Positions 45,015 to 56,310 of a DNA stretch of 64,000 bases are shown here, one piece after another. The DNA comes from Apium graveolens. Its lineage: Eukaryota; Streptophyta; Magnoliopsida; Apiales; Apiaceae. The first letter of the stretch is position 1. Each line of letters begins with the position of its first letter. The translations under genes and the position numbers were made by a program. Below the pieces are notes generated by a model that was not told where the DNA came from, searched no databases, and saw only the letters and a program-made list of their open reading frames with translations. The stretch lies in contig NC_133653.1 in NCBI RefSeq assembly GCF_009905375.1, forward strand, positions 57,672,673 to 57,736,672, in the 5' to 3' direction.

Positions 45015-48000
45015 TGTAGTAACCCCAAATTTTGGAATTTTTGAAACCCTTATGAATAGTGCTTTTTGCTGATTATGCTGAATAAGAAAACTTTTCATGC
45101 CACACTATGTAGGGGTTCTTTTATTGTTATTCTGAGATCGTATTAGTACTCTATATGATAAATAAGTGTATGTAATGATCGTCAGAATCCAAATCCGAAC
45201 ACTTTGATTTTTCCCGAAAATCCACCAGATACCGAAAGAATTGAGTATAAGGTAACATGATTAAAAGAATTTAAATTCAAGGATTATAAGAGAGGATCAT
45301 AAAAGGAATATAATGTATTGAGAAAGGTTAAGGGAACCCAAGTAATAAGATCCCGGGTATGATCCCTCAAACGATAAACGAGAACAAAAGTTAAGCGAAC
45401 CGTATAACAGATCAGCGGTCATTAGCCAAGTAATTAGAGGTTAATCAAAGAGGTTAGTGGGTGATGATGTCATCATACCAATAAGAAGAAAACAAGTGTA
45501 AAAGGATGACATAATCAAGATGACCTAAGCATGACCTAGTAGATATTTTGAATTGGTGAAATATTAGCCAAGTGTTTTTAACCATGGTAAATTCTAAATA
45601 TGGTTAATTAAAATAAAAGAGAAGCAACCAAGTAATTCACCACACAATTAGTCAAAGGGCAAAACAAGAAGCATTTCACTTTGTCCCCCTTGAAAGCTTG
45701 CTCTCGGCTAAAACCAGAGCAGCAACTTCAAACTGCCATATCTCCTTCAATACTCACTCAAATGATGTGTTCTATAGCTCGTTGGAAAGGTATTGAGATG
45801 GCCTACAACTATTGTTCACAAGTCTCTTCTAAATAAGCATGGTAAGACCCTTATATTTACAGTTCTTTCAATCTGACTTTTAGAAACTTCAAAACCTAAC
45901 TTTGTGTTCTTGATTTCTTTGGAAAGATCAAGCTTGTAGGAGGCTCCCTAAGGTTTCCTAGCAACTTAACACCTCCCAAGGAAGGTATAAAATTCAAACT
46001 CTAGCTTTGATTTTATGATTCCATTAAGTTTTATTGAAGCATTGTTAGTATTAAGGCTTGATCTTTGATTATAAGTAGTTTTGGTGGATTTGTATTGGTT
46101 TTGAATATTGGGTCTTTGATTGGTTGGATAAATTGGTAAAATTTGGAGTTGGGGACTGAGTTGTAGTATGATGGTTTAATATTGTTGTGTTGGTGGCTGT
46201 GAGTGAATTGATGAGAATTTAGAGTGATAATTAAATTGGAAATAGCGTAAACATAACCGTCATAATGCCCGTTTTCCTTAGACTGTTGTACATGAATCTC
46301 GGACCAGATAACTCACTGACCAATCTATAACATTGCCATGATTAGATAGAGCGTGTCGTAAGCTTCATTTTGATATATGGTTCGCTTGGTTCCGATGTAC
46401 GGTTTAGGAGAAACGACCGTTTTAAGTAACGGCGTTTCGCGAACGAACCTTTACCCCTCGCCTTATTTTGAAACCTTGGTTAAGGACCTTAAATGACTAA
46501 TTGGAGTATAAAACAATTATGTAAAGTGGATTAGGCGGTTGGGAGGGTACTTGCAAAAGAATCGCCTTAAAACCCTTAATGGTTAATTTATTAAAAATGG
46601 TGGAGCCGAGGGTACTCGAGCGACTTAAGTGAATCGTTAAGCGCAAAAGCGAGCGTTAGAGTCTAGTTGGTTAAAGTGTAGATTCTTAAGCGACTTTGGT
46701 TTAATTCCAACTTATATGTTATTTATAGGTTACCAGGCTCGTCCCAGGCCTTTTACCACCCTCAGTCGCTCAGGTAAGTTTTCTACCCGTTATACTGTTG
46801 TTGTGATGTATACATTTGTATATGCATTATCTTGTGATAGATGCATGATGGTTAATTAGCAAATTCTTGCGATATATTGTAGCATGTGATATTGTATATA
46901 TGCATGCCTGTTTCGTATTCTTGATACATATATCTGTTGATTCAGTTGATAATACATATGCTAGAGATAAGCGGTAAATTGCATATACCCTTAGTATAGG
47001 GGACCCAAAGGTGAACATTTTTCTAAAACCGGGAGTCGATGCTCCCGAGTATAATATATATATTTATATATATATATATATGAATAGTTTTTAAAACTAT
47101 GAATAAAATAAGGTTTATTCGATAACTTTATTTTATTAATGAATATTATTTTGAATATTCATTCGAGGGCTTATGACTCCGTTGATTTTATTATTGAATA
47201 TTATTTTGAATATTCATTCGAGAGCTTATGACTCCGTTGATTTTATTATTGAATATTATTTTGAATATTCATTCGAGGGCTTATGACCCCGTTTATTTTA
47301 TTATTGAATATTATTTTGAATATTCATTCGAGGGCTTATGACCCCGTTTATTTTATTAATGAATATTATTTTGAATATTCATTCGAGGGCTTATGACCCC
47401 ATTTATTTTATTAATGAATATTATTTTGAATATTCATTCGAGGGCTTATGATCCCGTATATTTTATTAATGAATATTATTTTGAATATTCATTCGAGGGC
47501 TTATGACTCCGTTTATTTTATTAATGAATATTATTTTGAATATTCATTCGAGGACTTATGACTGCGATTAATTACTAATTATTATTCTTTATTTTATTAA
47601 GGAATAATGTGTCGATGATCAAACTCACTTTTGATTATTCAAATAAAGATAGTACTTTCGTATAAGTATATCTTTGGTTATTTAATATTCATTGCAAGTA
47701 TATGTTTTAAAACTTCTACTTCAATTATTTTTATAAAGATTATTCTTTATGAGAATATTATTTAAATAATAATATTCAGATATTGCCTAAAATATTGGGA
47801 CTGATTTATTTTATTAAATCAGCATCACTCCAAACATTCTTAAAAATGTTTTGCGAGTCTTCAAAATGATTTTAAAAGTTAGAGCGGATCCCAAAACTCA
47901 TTTTTATATTTAAGATCCTCCTTTCGAAGGGGATTTAAATACTCGCTCAAAACCTGAGGGATCCGGCTCTGTGGTGTATTGTATATTCGCAACAAGGTTG

Positions 48001-49492
48001 CTATTTTGATAAAAGAATTTTTGATTACTTACCCAACACTCGGGAAGTAAAATTCTTGGAACAAGTTAATCCATTAACAGGCATCGCCTGGGAAATATCG
48101 GTGAGTTCTCCTTTCCAACTAGATATGACTTCTTGGTGGAGCCGTATCAACAAGTTTCTACTTGAGGAAAGGGGGAACGAGCTTTACGTTTCAGAGTCAT
48201 GGATTTCATCTGAACTAGGAGTGGCGTAAGTGGTAGAGTGGCGCCGGCCCAGCCTTATTATATTGGCCCAAATGGCCCGGAAGTTCCGCTAAGACGGTCC
48301 ATTCCTTAGGAGTCCAGTGTTCGGTTGACAAGTAAATCCGACAGGTTCTCCTCTACATGTAGAAAATGGTGGGGTTGCACTACTACGACTGATCATCGTA
48401 AGTGGTCTTCCTGGCACGGCAAACTCCCGTAATGAGTTCATCATCCAATTGGATATTTCTGCAACACTACCCAGAGCACTTCGATAGAAAGGCTACGGTT
48501 GGGCGATTGTTGAGTGTTGGCAGGGTCAAGTTTTCAAAATGATGTTTGCATCAAATGAAATATCTCGTAACTTCATTTTATTTTGATGATATTTTAAAGA
48601 TTGATTCTATACAAGTTTTGTTTCTTGTAGCTTAATCTATGGGATGAACTATTTATACATTGAACGGTGGTAGTTCAAGTAGTATTCGGAAAAGATATAA
48701 GTATATTGGAGTATCTTGTAACTTCATCTTTTAAACTTATATCTAGTTAATGATTGTCTTATGAATGACAAAGATTTTCAGAAAAACGTTGAGACAAGGT
48801 TAGATATATGAGATCACCTTGCAATGATATTTTTATACAGTTATAAACTGGAACTCTATGTATATTATACATGTCAGAAGATTTCAAAGATTGTGAAAAG
48901 TATATATGTATATATACTGAATATTTTACGACTTGGTCGCGTTAAGATATCAGCTTGGTTCATTTCTTCTTGACCAAGACTTTCATGAGTACTATGAGAA
49001 TGCTCATATATTGTTAATTATTATACATATTATTTCGGTGGGCTTGTTGCTCACCCTTGCTTTCTTCTTTCATCACACAACATCAGATAGACAAGATGAA
49101 CAGGACCAAGCTCCCAATTCGCGAGCGGATAGGAAACGTTCCGCAGTTTCCTATAGGCGTTGATGTCGCTATAGCTGAGGTAGGAACTACCAATAGGCTA
49201 GGCTTTCAACTTTTGATGTACCAGACTTATGTATCTTTATCAATTATAATAATGGCAAAGAAATGTAAATTTATTCAGAAACCCTTTTAAGGTGTAATGG
49301 CATATAATTTTGGAATAAAATGACTCGTGTTATTTTTGGATATTAATCTCTGAGACTATAACTTGTGGTGTGTGTGTTTATTGTGGGGTCACAGTACAGA
49401 GTAGTTGATTGTTTTTTTAAGATTGGGTGTTATTAAGGGAAATGGAATTCGTGACAACCCGGATCCCCGACCCCGGATTTGGGGGTGTTACA
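45015..49492 (+). mobile_element. Solo LTR II (4,478 bp, Ty3/gypsy-like) in element D
   Basis: Begins TGTAGTAACCCC, ends GGGGGTGTTACA and is flanked by GCAAC. Same family as solo LTR I, with long stretches alignable at both ends, but it differs in the middle: an extra segment at about 48050-48540 and an eight-unit tandem array. No gag or pol. A (TA)n run at about 47046-47081 differs by two bases from the duplicate copy. Confidence 0.77.
47130..47565 (+). repeat. Eight-copy 55-bp tandem array in solo LTR II
   Basis: The landmark ATTCGAG recurs at exactly 55-base steps: 47161, 47216, 47271, 47326, 47381, 47436, 47491 and 47546. Each unit holds GAATATTATTTTGAATATTC, where GAATATT pairs with AATATTC. 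Confidence 0.92.
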
Positions 49493-49497
49493 GCAAC

Positions 49498-50802
49498 CTT
49501 CCCAGACCTCAATGTAATTGCCTTAACCTGCTCTTCCGCTTCCCTCTTTCCTGGAACTTCTGTATCACTATAAAGCATTTCTAGTAGTTGATTCAATAAG
49601 GCGTTAGCAATTTGTCCTATCTAGTTCTCCAGAGTCTTGATAGAAACAGCCTGGCTTTGGCATATAAGAGTCTGGTGTTTGCACATAAGCCTCAACTCCT
49701 CCAATTCAGATTTTTCATTCGAAGATAGACCTGCACCTCCATGAGTTTGATGTTAAAGTTGGATTTTTTATATTGGTGCATACTGTTGCTGAAAACCAGG
49801 AGGAGTGAATTGCTTGTTCCCAAACTGCGGGAATGGATGTTGCATCGTATTCTGATTATTGCTCCAACTGAAGTTAGGATGATTCCAGTTGTCAGGATGA
49901 TAAGTGTCTGGAACTGGTTGTTGCGATCTCTGAAAGTTGCTCACAAACTGAGCTGATTTACTAGATATAGCGCATTGCTCCGTCGCATGTGAACCTGCAC
50001 ACAGCTCACAAACACTGGTTATCTGATTAACACCATAGTTAGCCAGAGAATCGATCTACATAGACAGTGCCATTAGTTGAGCAGTGATAACCGTAGCTGT
50101 ATCCACTTCAAGAACTCATGCTACCTTGCTCTGTGGCAATCTCTGGGTTGGATACTGATATTTATTAGCATCTATCAGTTCAATTAGATCATAAGCTTCC
50201 TCATAGCTCTTTGCCCATAATGCTCCACCTGATGCTGCATCAAGCATGGGTCTAAATTGTGCTCCCAAACCGTTATAGAAGCAATTGATGATCATCCAAT
50301 CAGGAATGCCATGATGAGGACACTTCCTAAGCATCTCCTTGTAGCGCTCCCAAGCTCTACATAGAGTTTCTCCCGATTGCTGCGTAAATTGAGTAATAGC
50401 ATTCCTGATTGCAACTGTCTTCGCCATAGGGAAGAATTTAGTGAGAAACTTTTGAGCAAGATCTTCTCAAGTAGTAATTGAACCAGCTGGTAGAGAGTGT
50501 AACCAACTCTTAGACTTGTCCCTCAGAGAGAATGGGAATAGTTTCAGCTTCACAGCATCTTCAGAAACACCGTTGAACTGGAAGGTGTCGCGGATCTCAA
50601 TAAAATCCCTAATATGTATATTGGGATCTTCCATTGAAGCACCCCCAAACTGGATTGAATTCTCAACCCATTGAATTATGCCAGGCTTGATCTCAAAGGT
50701 ATTAGCTGTGATAGTTGGTCTGACAATGCTAGATTGAATGTCATTGATCTTGGGTTGAGAAAAATCCATCAAGACTATCGTTCGTGCTGCTGGATCTCCC
50801 AT
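49498..50802 (-). pseudogene. Element D gag, broken
   Basis: Starts at 50802 with MGDPAARTIVLMDFSQPKINDIQ. An in-frame extension upstream to 50910 is leader. The retrotransposon gag core follows with HIRDFIEIRDTFQF and FPFSLRDKSKSWLHSLPAGS. A stop near 50468 comes before the next open piece, RNAITQFTQQSGETLCRAWERY (50116-50427). A zinc knuckle region near 49990-50020 and a Glu/Lys-rich tail follow to the solo LTR insertion. Other stops exist. It would have formed particles. Confidence 0.82.
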
Positions 50803-50914
50803 TGTAATGAGTAACTGAAACACAAACAAATAAACCGTGAAAGTAAAAGAATCCGAGTCAGTGAACTTTAACGACCACTGATGACAAGAACATACTCTAA
50901 AAATTAACACCGAG

Positions 50915-50932
50915 TCCCCGGTAGCGGCGCCA
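50915..50932 (-). other. Primer binding site of D
   Basis: On the - strand TGGCGCCGCTACCGGGGA, the tRNA-Asp-type site also seen in C, E and D'. Confidence 0.82.
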
Positions 50933-50938
50933 AAAACT

Positions 50939-52403
50939 TGTTAGGACGTTAACACGCGCTAATAATACACGCAAGTATACGCATTCACAAGTAGTATAAG
51001 ATTTAGATCAAATTCGTTCCCACAGAGACTCTTTGGTTAATTTAAGAATATGCACCTATGCAACAATGAAATGGTTATTATCCAATGCTAAGACAAAAAA
51101 CAAGTTGAGATTGTTTATAACTAAGAATTAAACTAACAATTATAACTAAGAGAACAAGAATGGTTGAAATTATATATATGACATATATGAGATTCTAACT
51201 TCATTACTACTTCATTCAAAGTAATTGTTCTTAACCTTAACATGTGATGGTGATGCCACTAATCAAATAACACGAAACTAGTAAACACTAACTTTTGTTG
51301 TACGAATACCCTACTACCAAGAATCCACAAAAGAGATAGAAGCTGAATAGACACCAATTATGCTTAGTCCTTATATGTCTATAAGAAGTGAAAACATAAT
51401 GGTTTAATGTGCAAGTTATCTATCGTGATTACATAGGGCAAGTAAGATGGATAAAATTACCTACGAATTATGCATAACAATAACACATGAATCTATGCTA
51501 GTATGGCAAGTTCTAAACCTCTATATTCACTGTCGCTTCAATAGAGATTAACACGCTATCTTATATGTTAGCTACGCACATAAGACGAATAAGCACAACC
51601 AATACTAGGATATCAATCAATCACCACACACTAAGATATCGAAACAATTTAACTAAGAAGTCCATAAATAAATCCGTTGGAAACCCACGATAACGATTAG
51701 TTCATAACTGAACTCATCGTCACCATGGGTTCCAATGAAAGCATGATAATAAACTATATCAGAGTACTAAGGTTCAAGAATAAATCGAAAAAAGCATCCA
51801 AGTATCAACTATATTAAAGAAAACAAAAGTATTCTTCTTCGTAGCCGTCTCATGCTCTCTAGATCTTCTTATTGCTCTCCCAGGTCTCCTTCTTGTTAAA
51901 ACCATCTTTTTATTAGTATATATAGGCTCCAGGATGACTAGGACTCTCAAAATCTTCAATTTCAACTAAAATCAGGATTCTGGGACAGAAACCGGGTGCG
52001 GGCGCGTGGTCTTTGGGCACGGGCACGCTGTCTTTGGGCGCGGCCGTGCTGAAATAATGTTTTAGCGGCGCGGGGGCGCTGCCTTCTGGCACGGCCGCGC
52101 TGACATTCTGGAATTTTTCTGACAAATCTTGTTTTGGCCATATCTTGAGTTTTGCTCATCTGAATTAGGCGATTCAACTGCCCACGCGAAAGCTAACGAG
52201 ATTCTCTACAACTTGAGAATGGCATAGGCTTACAATTCTGATATATTTTCAGCATATTTCCTTGAAAAGCTCTTTTCTTCATATAACTGATGCCTTAAAT
52301 GTAATAACACAAAAACACATCAAAAATACCAACAACTTGAGTCCAAAACACCAACTTAAGCCTGTAATGAAGAGTTCCAAGTAGATATAAAATCCACTTA
52401 TCA
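50939..52403 (-). repeat. 5' LTR of element D (1,465 bp)
   Basis: On the + strand from TGTTAGGACG to CCACTTATCA. Its GC-rich module at 51990-52110 has two more 21-base units than the 3' LTR. The first 888 bases are repeated at 63113-64000. Confidence 0.9.
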
Positions 52404-52408
52404 ATTAC
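52404..52408. repeat. Target-site duplication of D, right (ATTAC)
   Basis: Pairs with ATTGC at 40967-40971. Confidence 0.75.
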
Positions 52409-52939
52409 AGCGGTCTTTTCCATAGGGAAGAATTTAGTGAGAAACTTTTGAGCAAGATCCTCCCATTTGGTGATAGACCCTGGTGGTAGAGACTGTAACC
52501 AACACTTTGTTTTATCCCTCAGAGAGAATGGGAAAAATCTCAGCTTGATAGTATATTCAGTCACCCCATTGAACTTGAAAGTATCGCAGATCTCGATAAA
52601 ATCCCTGATGTGCATGTTGGGGTCTTCTGTAGGGGACCCCCCAAACTGAAATGAGTTATGTATCATCTGAATCGTGCTCGACTTGATCTCAAAAGTGTTA
52701 GCCGAGATGGCTGGTCTGATGATGCTTGACTGAATATCATTGATCTTTGGCTGAGAATAGTCGATCAAAGCCTTAGGAATTTCTGCTTGATCTCCCATCA
52801 CTACTAAAACTGGTTCCTCGACTTTTTCTTCTTCTTCTTTTACTTTCTCTTCGTTCTCAAAAACTTCCCTTCGAATCACAACAACTTCCTCCTCGGCTTG
52901 ATCCAGAGTTCTCTTACGAGCCCGCGAACGCGTATGCAT
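52409..52939 (-). pseudogene. Element E gag, N-terminal half
   Basis: Starts at 52939 with MHTRSRARKRTLDQAEEE, a basic then Glu-rich N-terminus. The gag core follows with DYSQPKINDIQSSIIRP, HIRDFIEICDTFKF, FPFSLRDKTKCWLQSLPPGS and WEDLAQKFLTKFFP. The frame is intact until it runs into the LTR of D after MEKTAVI. The other half lies at 40966 and below. N-terminal residues match gag of C, including the shorter Glu tract. Confidence 0.83.
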
Positions 52940-53059
52940 ACACGCTCGCTAGAGTACCTAAAACACGACAAGGAAAAGAGTAGATAAGTAACAATGTCCG
53001 AGTCAATGAACTTTAACGATCACTGATGACAAACACATAAACTAAAAGTTAACACCGAG

Positions 53060-53077
53060 TCCCTGGCAGCGGCGCCA
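53060..53077 (-). other. Primer binding site of E
   Basis: On the - strand TGGCGCCGCTGCCAGGGA, one or two changes from the site in D. Confidence 0.78.
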
Positions 53078-53083
53078 AAAACT

Positions 53084-54104
53084 TGTTAGTCGCTAAGCAT
53101 GAGCTAATAATTCACGCAAGTATACGTGATCACAAGTAATATAGAATTACTTCTAGTTCGTTTCCACAGAGACTGGTTAAATTAACCTTGTGATTTATGC
53201 ACTTATGCAACAATGATATGGCTATTATTCAATGCTAAGATGAATTATAATTTGGGTTTTGATTATACTATGATTAACTATTAAGAGTTATACTAGAGAA
53301 CATTAACTAAGAGATTAAAGAGAGTTAAATAATATATGACACAAACATGAGATTCTAACTTCATTAAATACTTCATTCAATAGCCTTTTCATTCTTAACC
53401 TTAGCATGTAATGGTGATGACACTAATCAGATAACACGAAACTGATAAACGCCAACTTTCATTATTCGAGTACCATACTACAAGACATCCACAAAAGAGA
53501 TAGAAGCTGAATAGACACCAATTATATTGAGACCCTATATGTCTATAGAATTTAACAACATAATGGTTTAATGCACAAGTTATCTATTGTGATTATATAG
53601 GGAAAGTAAGATGGTTAAAATTACCTACGAATCATGCATAACAATAACACATGAACCTATGCTAGCATGGCAAGTTCTAAACCCTTAAATTCACTTTCGC
53701 TTCATTAAAGATTAACACACTATCTTATAAGTTCGCGACGCTCATAAGACGAATAAGCACAACCAATACTAGGTTATCATACAATCACCACACAATAAGG
53801 CATCGAAACAAATTAACTAAATAAATCCATAAATAAATCCACCAGAACCCCACGATAACGATTAGCCCATAATCGGACTCATCATCAACGTGGGTTCCGA
53901 TGAAAGCATGGTATAATAAACGTAGTCTTTATAAAACAAATAATAAACAAAGTACGTAATCCAGAATATTAGGTTCAACAAAACAAGAAATGAGCATCCA
54001 AGATTATAACTTAGAACAAAGATTCACAAGAATAAACTAGATCTTCTTCATCTTCGTTGAATTGTGCTATAGGACTTCTTGTCGTCTTCTCCTTAAGCTC
54101 CGTT
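53084..54104 (-). repeat. 5' LTR of element E, truncated
   Basis: On the + strand starts TGTTAGTCGC and aligns with the LTR of C (32193 onward) for about 1 kb. It then breaks at about 54104 (CTCCGTTATA) into copia sequence F. Roughly the last 400 bases are missing, including the GC-rich module. Confidence 0.82.
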
Positions 54105-54111
54105 ATAAAAA

Positions 54112-55120
54112 ATGTCTTTGTTGTGCATATGTTGTGTACTTGTTGAAAAAGGAAGAAATTTTGAAGAAGCAGCTCGAGCGTGAACAAGAGTTGATTAAAG
54201 CATGGAAAACATCCAGGGATGTTCATGCTCAAATCACCAAAGTTCAAGGAATTGAGTCTTTTTGTGATGAAGCCTGGAAAAAGAATAAAGAGAAACTAGA
54301 ACCTATTTTGGTAGATGGGTTGCTGACAGATGTAGACTCGACGGATGATGAGGACTATCCGTCGGATAACAAAAAGTGTTATCCGTCGAATGATAAAAAT
54401 CCTCATCCGTCGGCTGTAAGCAAACCCATTAGCAAAGCCAAATTAATCAAGCTAAATGATAATTATGGGTCTGTTTCCAAGAACTTTGTTTCAGGAGAGT
54501 CAAGTCAAGCTAAGAAAGGGAAAAAGGCTAATGTTGGTCACATGACTGTCAAACAGTTAAGTGACAGACTTGAGAAAATAGAGGTAAAAACAGAGACTAA
54601 AAAGAAAAATAATAGGAATGGTAAAGTAGGGATTAACAAACACAATAACTACACACCTGATAAATATGCTCCTAGAAAAATCTGTGTCAAGTGTGGTAGT
54701 GTAAATCATTTGCCTGTTAATTGCAAATCTGCCATGCCTACTCCCATGTCTGTCCAGCCTCAATTTCCTAACATGAATGCCATGCCTCCCATGCCTGTTA
54801 ATGCTATGCCTACACTAAACATGAATGCACAGTTTGCTAATATGCTATTTGCACCTAATCCATATTATGCTGCATACAATATGCCTCAAATGCCATTTAG
54901 CATGCCTTATTGGAATAACATGTTTGCACCAAGCATGTCATTTCCTGTTAGCCATAACATGCATGATAATTTTGTTACATTTAGTGGTTTCAAAGGTACA
55001 ACCCAATTGACTAAGGAAGAATCTGGAATTCCTAAGTCAAATGAGATAAAACCTAAGAAACAGAAGAAGAAAGCTAACAAGGCAGGACCCAAGGAAACTT
55101 GGGTACCAAAATCAACTTGA
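54112..55120 (+). pseudogene. Element F gag, 5'-truncated
   Basis: The open frame from the ATG at 54062 starts inside the LTR of E, so its first 17 or so residues are foreign. Native sequence starts around 54112 with KKEEILKKQLEREQ (coiled coil). An acidic Asp/Ser/Pro segment carries four copies of the ATCCGTCGG motif at DNA level (54337-54413), and a Lys-rich region follows. The zinc knuckle is CVKCGSVNHLPVNC (CX2CX4HX4C, near 54690). A Met/Pro/Asn-rich segment (54733-54960) comes next, and the gag tail ends TWVPKST. The N-terminal half of gag is missing. Pol follows in another frame. Confidence 0.82.
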
Positions 55121-55141
55121 TTTGATTTTGATGTGTGCAGG
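55118..55141 (+). promoter_or_regulatory. Possible 3' splice site at the gag-pol boundary of F
   Basis: The gag stop TGA (55118-55120) is followed by TTTGATTTTGATGTGTGCAG, then GG. AG is at 55139-55140, and the next base starts a pol codon in phase 0, as in element A at 1174. Confidence 0.35.
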
Positions 55142-56310
55142 GAAACAGAAAGAATCTTTTGTACTTGGATAGTGGTTGTTCAAGACACATGACTGGTGAT
55201 TCTACCCTGCTCACAGAGTTTAAGGAGAGAGCTAGCCCAAGTATTACTTTTGGAGATGACAGCAAAGGTTATACTGTGGGATATGGCTTGATTTCAAAGG
55301 ACAATGTCATCATTGAAGAGGTTGCCTTAGTGGATGGTCTCAAACACAATCTGTTGAGTATCAGCCAGCTTTGTGACAAAGGCGACTCAGTTACCTTCAA
55401 CAAAGAAGCCTGTGTTGTGACTAACAATCAAAACAACAAAGTGGTTCTCACTGGTGTGAGAAGAGGAAATGTGTACCTAGATGACTTCAACTCAACCAAA
55501 GCAGAATCTGTAACTTGTCTTCTCAGCAAAGCAAGTCAAGATGAAAGTTGGCTATGGCACAAGAAGCTATCCCATTTAAACTTCAAGACCATGAATGAGC
55601 TGGTAAAGAAAGAACTAGTAAGATGCATTCCTCTAGTAGAGTTTACAAAGGATGGACTGTGTGATGCCTGCCAAAAAGGGAAGCAGATCAAAGCATCATT
55701 CAGAAAGAAACTTGATTCAGCAATTGAAGAGCCTCTGTAACTGTTTCACATGGATTTGTTTGGATTAGTCAATGTATTGTCAATTTCAAAGAAAAGATTT
55801 TGCCTAGTAATTGTAGGTGATTTCTCAAAGTTCTCTTGGACATATTTCCTAAAGTCTAAAGATGAGGCTAGTGAAATCATCATCAATCACATAAGGCAAG
55901 TTAACAATCATCCTGATTTCAAAGTTAGAAGAATCAGGAGTGACATTGGAACTGAGTTCAAGAACTATGTCATGAGAGCATTTTGTGAGGAAAATGGGAT
56001 CTTGCATGAGTTTTCAGCAGCAAGGACTCCACAACAGAATGGAGTAGTGGAAAGAAAGAACAGATCTCTTATTGAAGCTGCAAGGACAATGCTTGAAGAA
56101 TCAAAACTACCAACATATTTTTGGGCTGAAGCTGTAAACACTGCATGCTACACTCAGAACATCTCTCTGATTAATCAAGCTAGATGCATGACTCCTTATC
56201 AATTGTTCAAAAACAAGAAGCCAACTCTAAACTTTCTTCATGTCTTTGGTTGTAAATGCTATATTATGAGAAATCAAACTGATCAAAATGGGAAGTTTGA
56301 TGCTAAAGGT
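55135..56310 (+). pseudogene. Element F protease-integrase fragment
   Basis: Protease DSGCSRHMTGD at the start, integrase zinc domain WHKKLSHLNF and CDACQKGK, a TAA at 55738-55740 (likely a CAA Gln codon before LFHMDLFG), then the integrase core with MDLFG, SDIGTEFKN (Asn to Ile beside the catalytic Asp) and [11 protein letters not shown]. It stops abruptly after NGKFDAK, where copia integrase normally continues into EGIF-type sequence. RT and RNase H are absent. One stop plus truncation make it non-functional. Confidence 0.87.

Larger units (their letters stand above)
40972..52403 (-). mobile_element. Element D: Athila deletion derivative with both LTRs
   Basis: On the - strand: 5' LTR 50939-52403, primer site 50915-50932, gag, protease, a fused ORF3 tail, a long 3' untranslated region, a polypurine tract (42395-42410) and a 3' LTR 40972-42394. 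RT, RNase H and integrase are absent, so it could move only with proteins from a relative. It inserted into the gag of E. Solo LTR II (45015-49492) later inserted into it. Its right two-thirds are duplicated at 56311-64000. Confidence 0.87.
33649..54104 (-). mobile_element. Element E: old Athila-type element hosting C, a solo LTR and D
   Basis: Pieces of one - strand Athila element appear at 33649-34916 (integrase and RNase H), 39181-40971 (RT remnant, protease, gag) and 52404-54104 (gag N-terminus, primer site, 5' LTR). They join in frame order once the solo LTR (AACCG duplication) and D (ATTGC/ATTAC duplication) are removed. The 3' end lies beyond the insertion point of C and is lost. The 5' LTR is cut at about 54104 where F starts. 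It is the oldest layer seen. Confidence 0.85.
44137..56310. repeat. First copy of a 12,174-bp tandem duplication unit
   Basis: Bases 44137-51826 recur at 56311-64000 with an offset of 12,172, rising to 12,174 after a (TA)n change. The left border (44137) is continuous native Athila sequence, while the right border (56310/56311) is a novel joint between F and D. This is the signature of a head-to-tail duplication. Confidence 0.8.
54105..56310 (+). mobile_element. Element F: internal fragment of a B-like Sirevirus
   Basis: A + strand gag, protease and partial integrase with no LTRs. The left end joins the truncated LTR of E within an A-rich stretch. The right end joins Athila sequence of the second D copy within AAAGGTATCT. 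The CCGTCG motif in its gag ties it to the family of B. The right break is explained by the tandem duplication described separately. Confidence 0.85.

Noticed and set aside
51774..52177. - strand ORFs in the LTR of D with Pro/Ala/Arg-rich products
   Set aside because: They come from the GC-rich repeat module of the LTR and are not kept between the two LTRs.
10729..56310. B and F as the two halves of one interrupted copia element
   Set aside because: On the + strand the RT half lies left of the gag half, B's break is caused by A, and F's break is the duplication joint. They are more simply two copies of one family.
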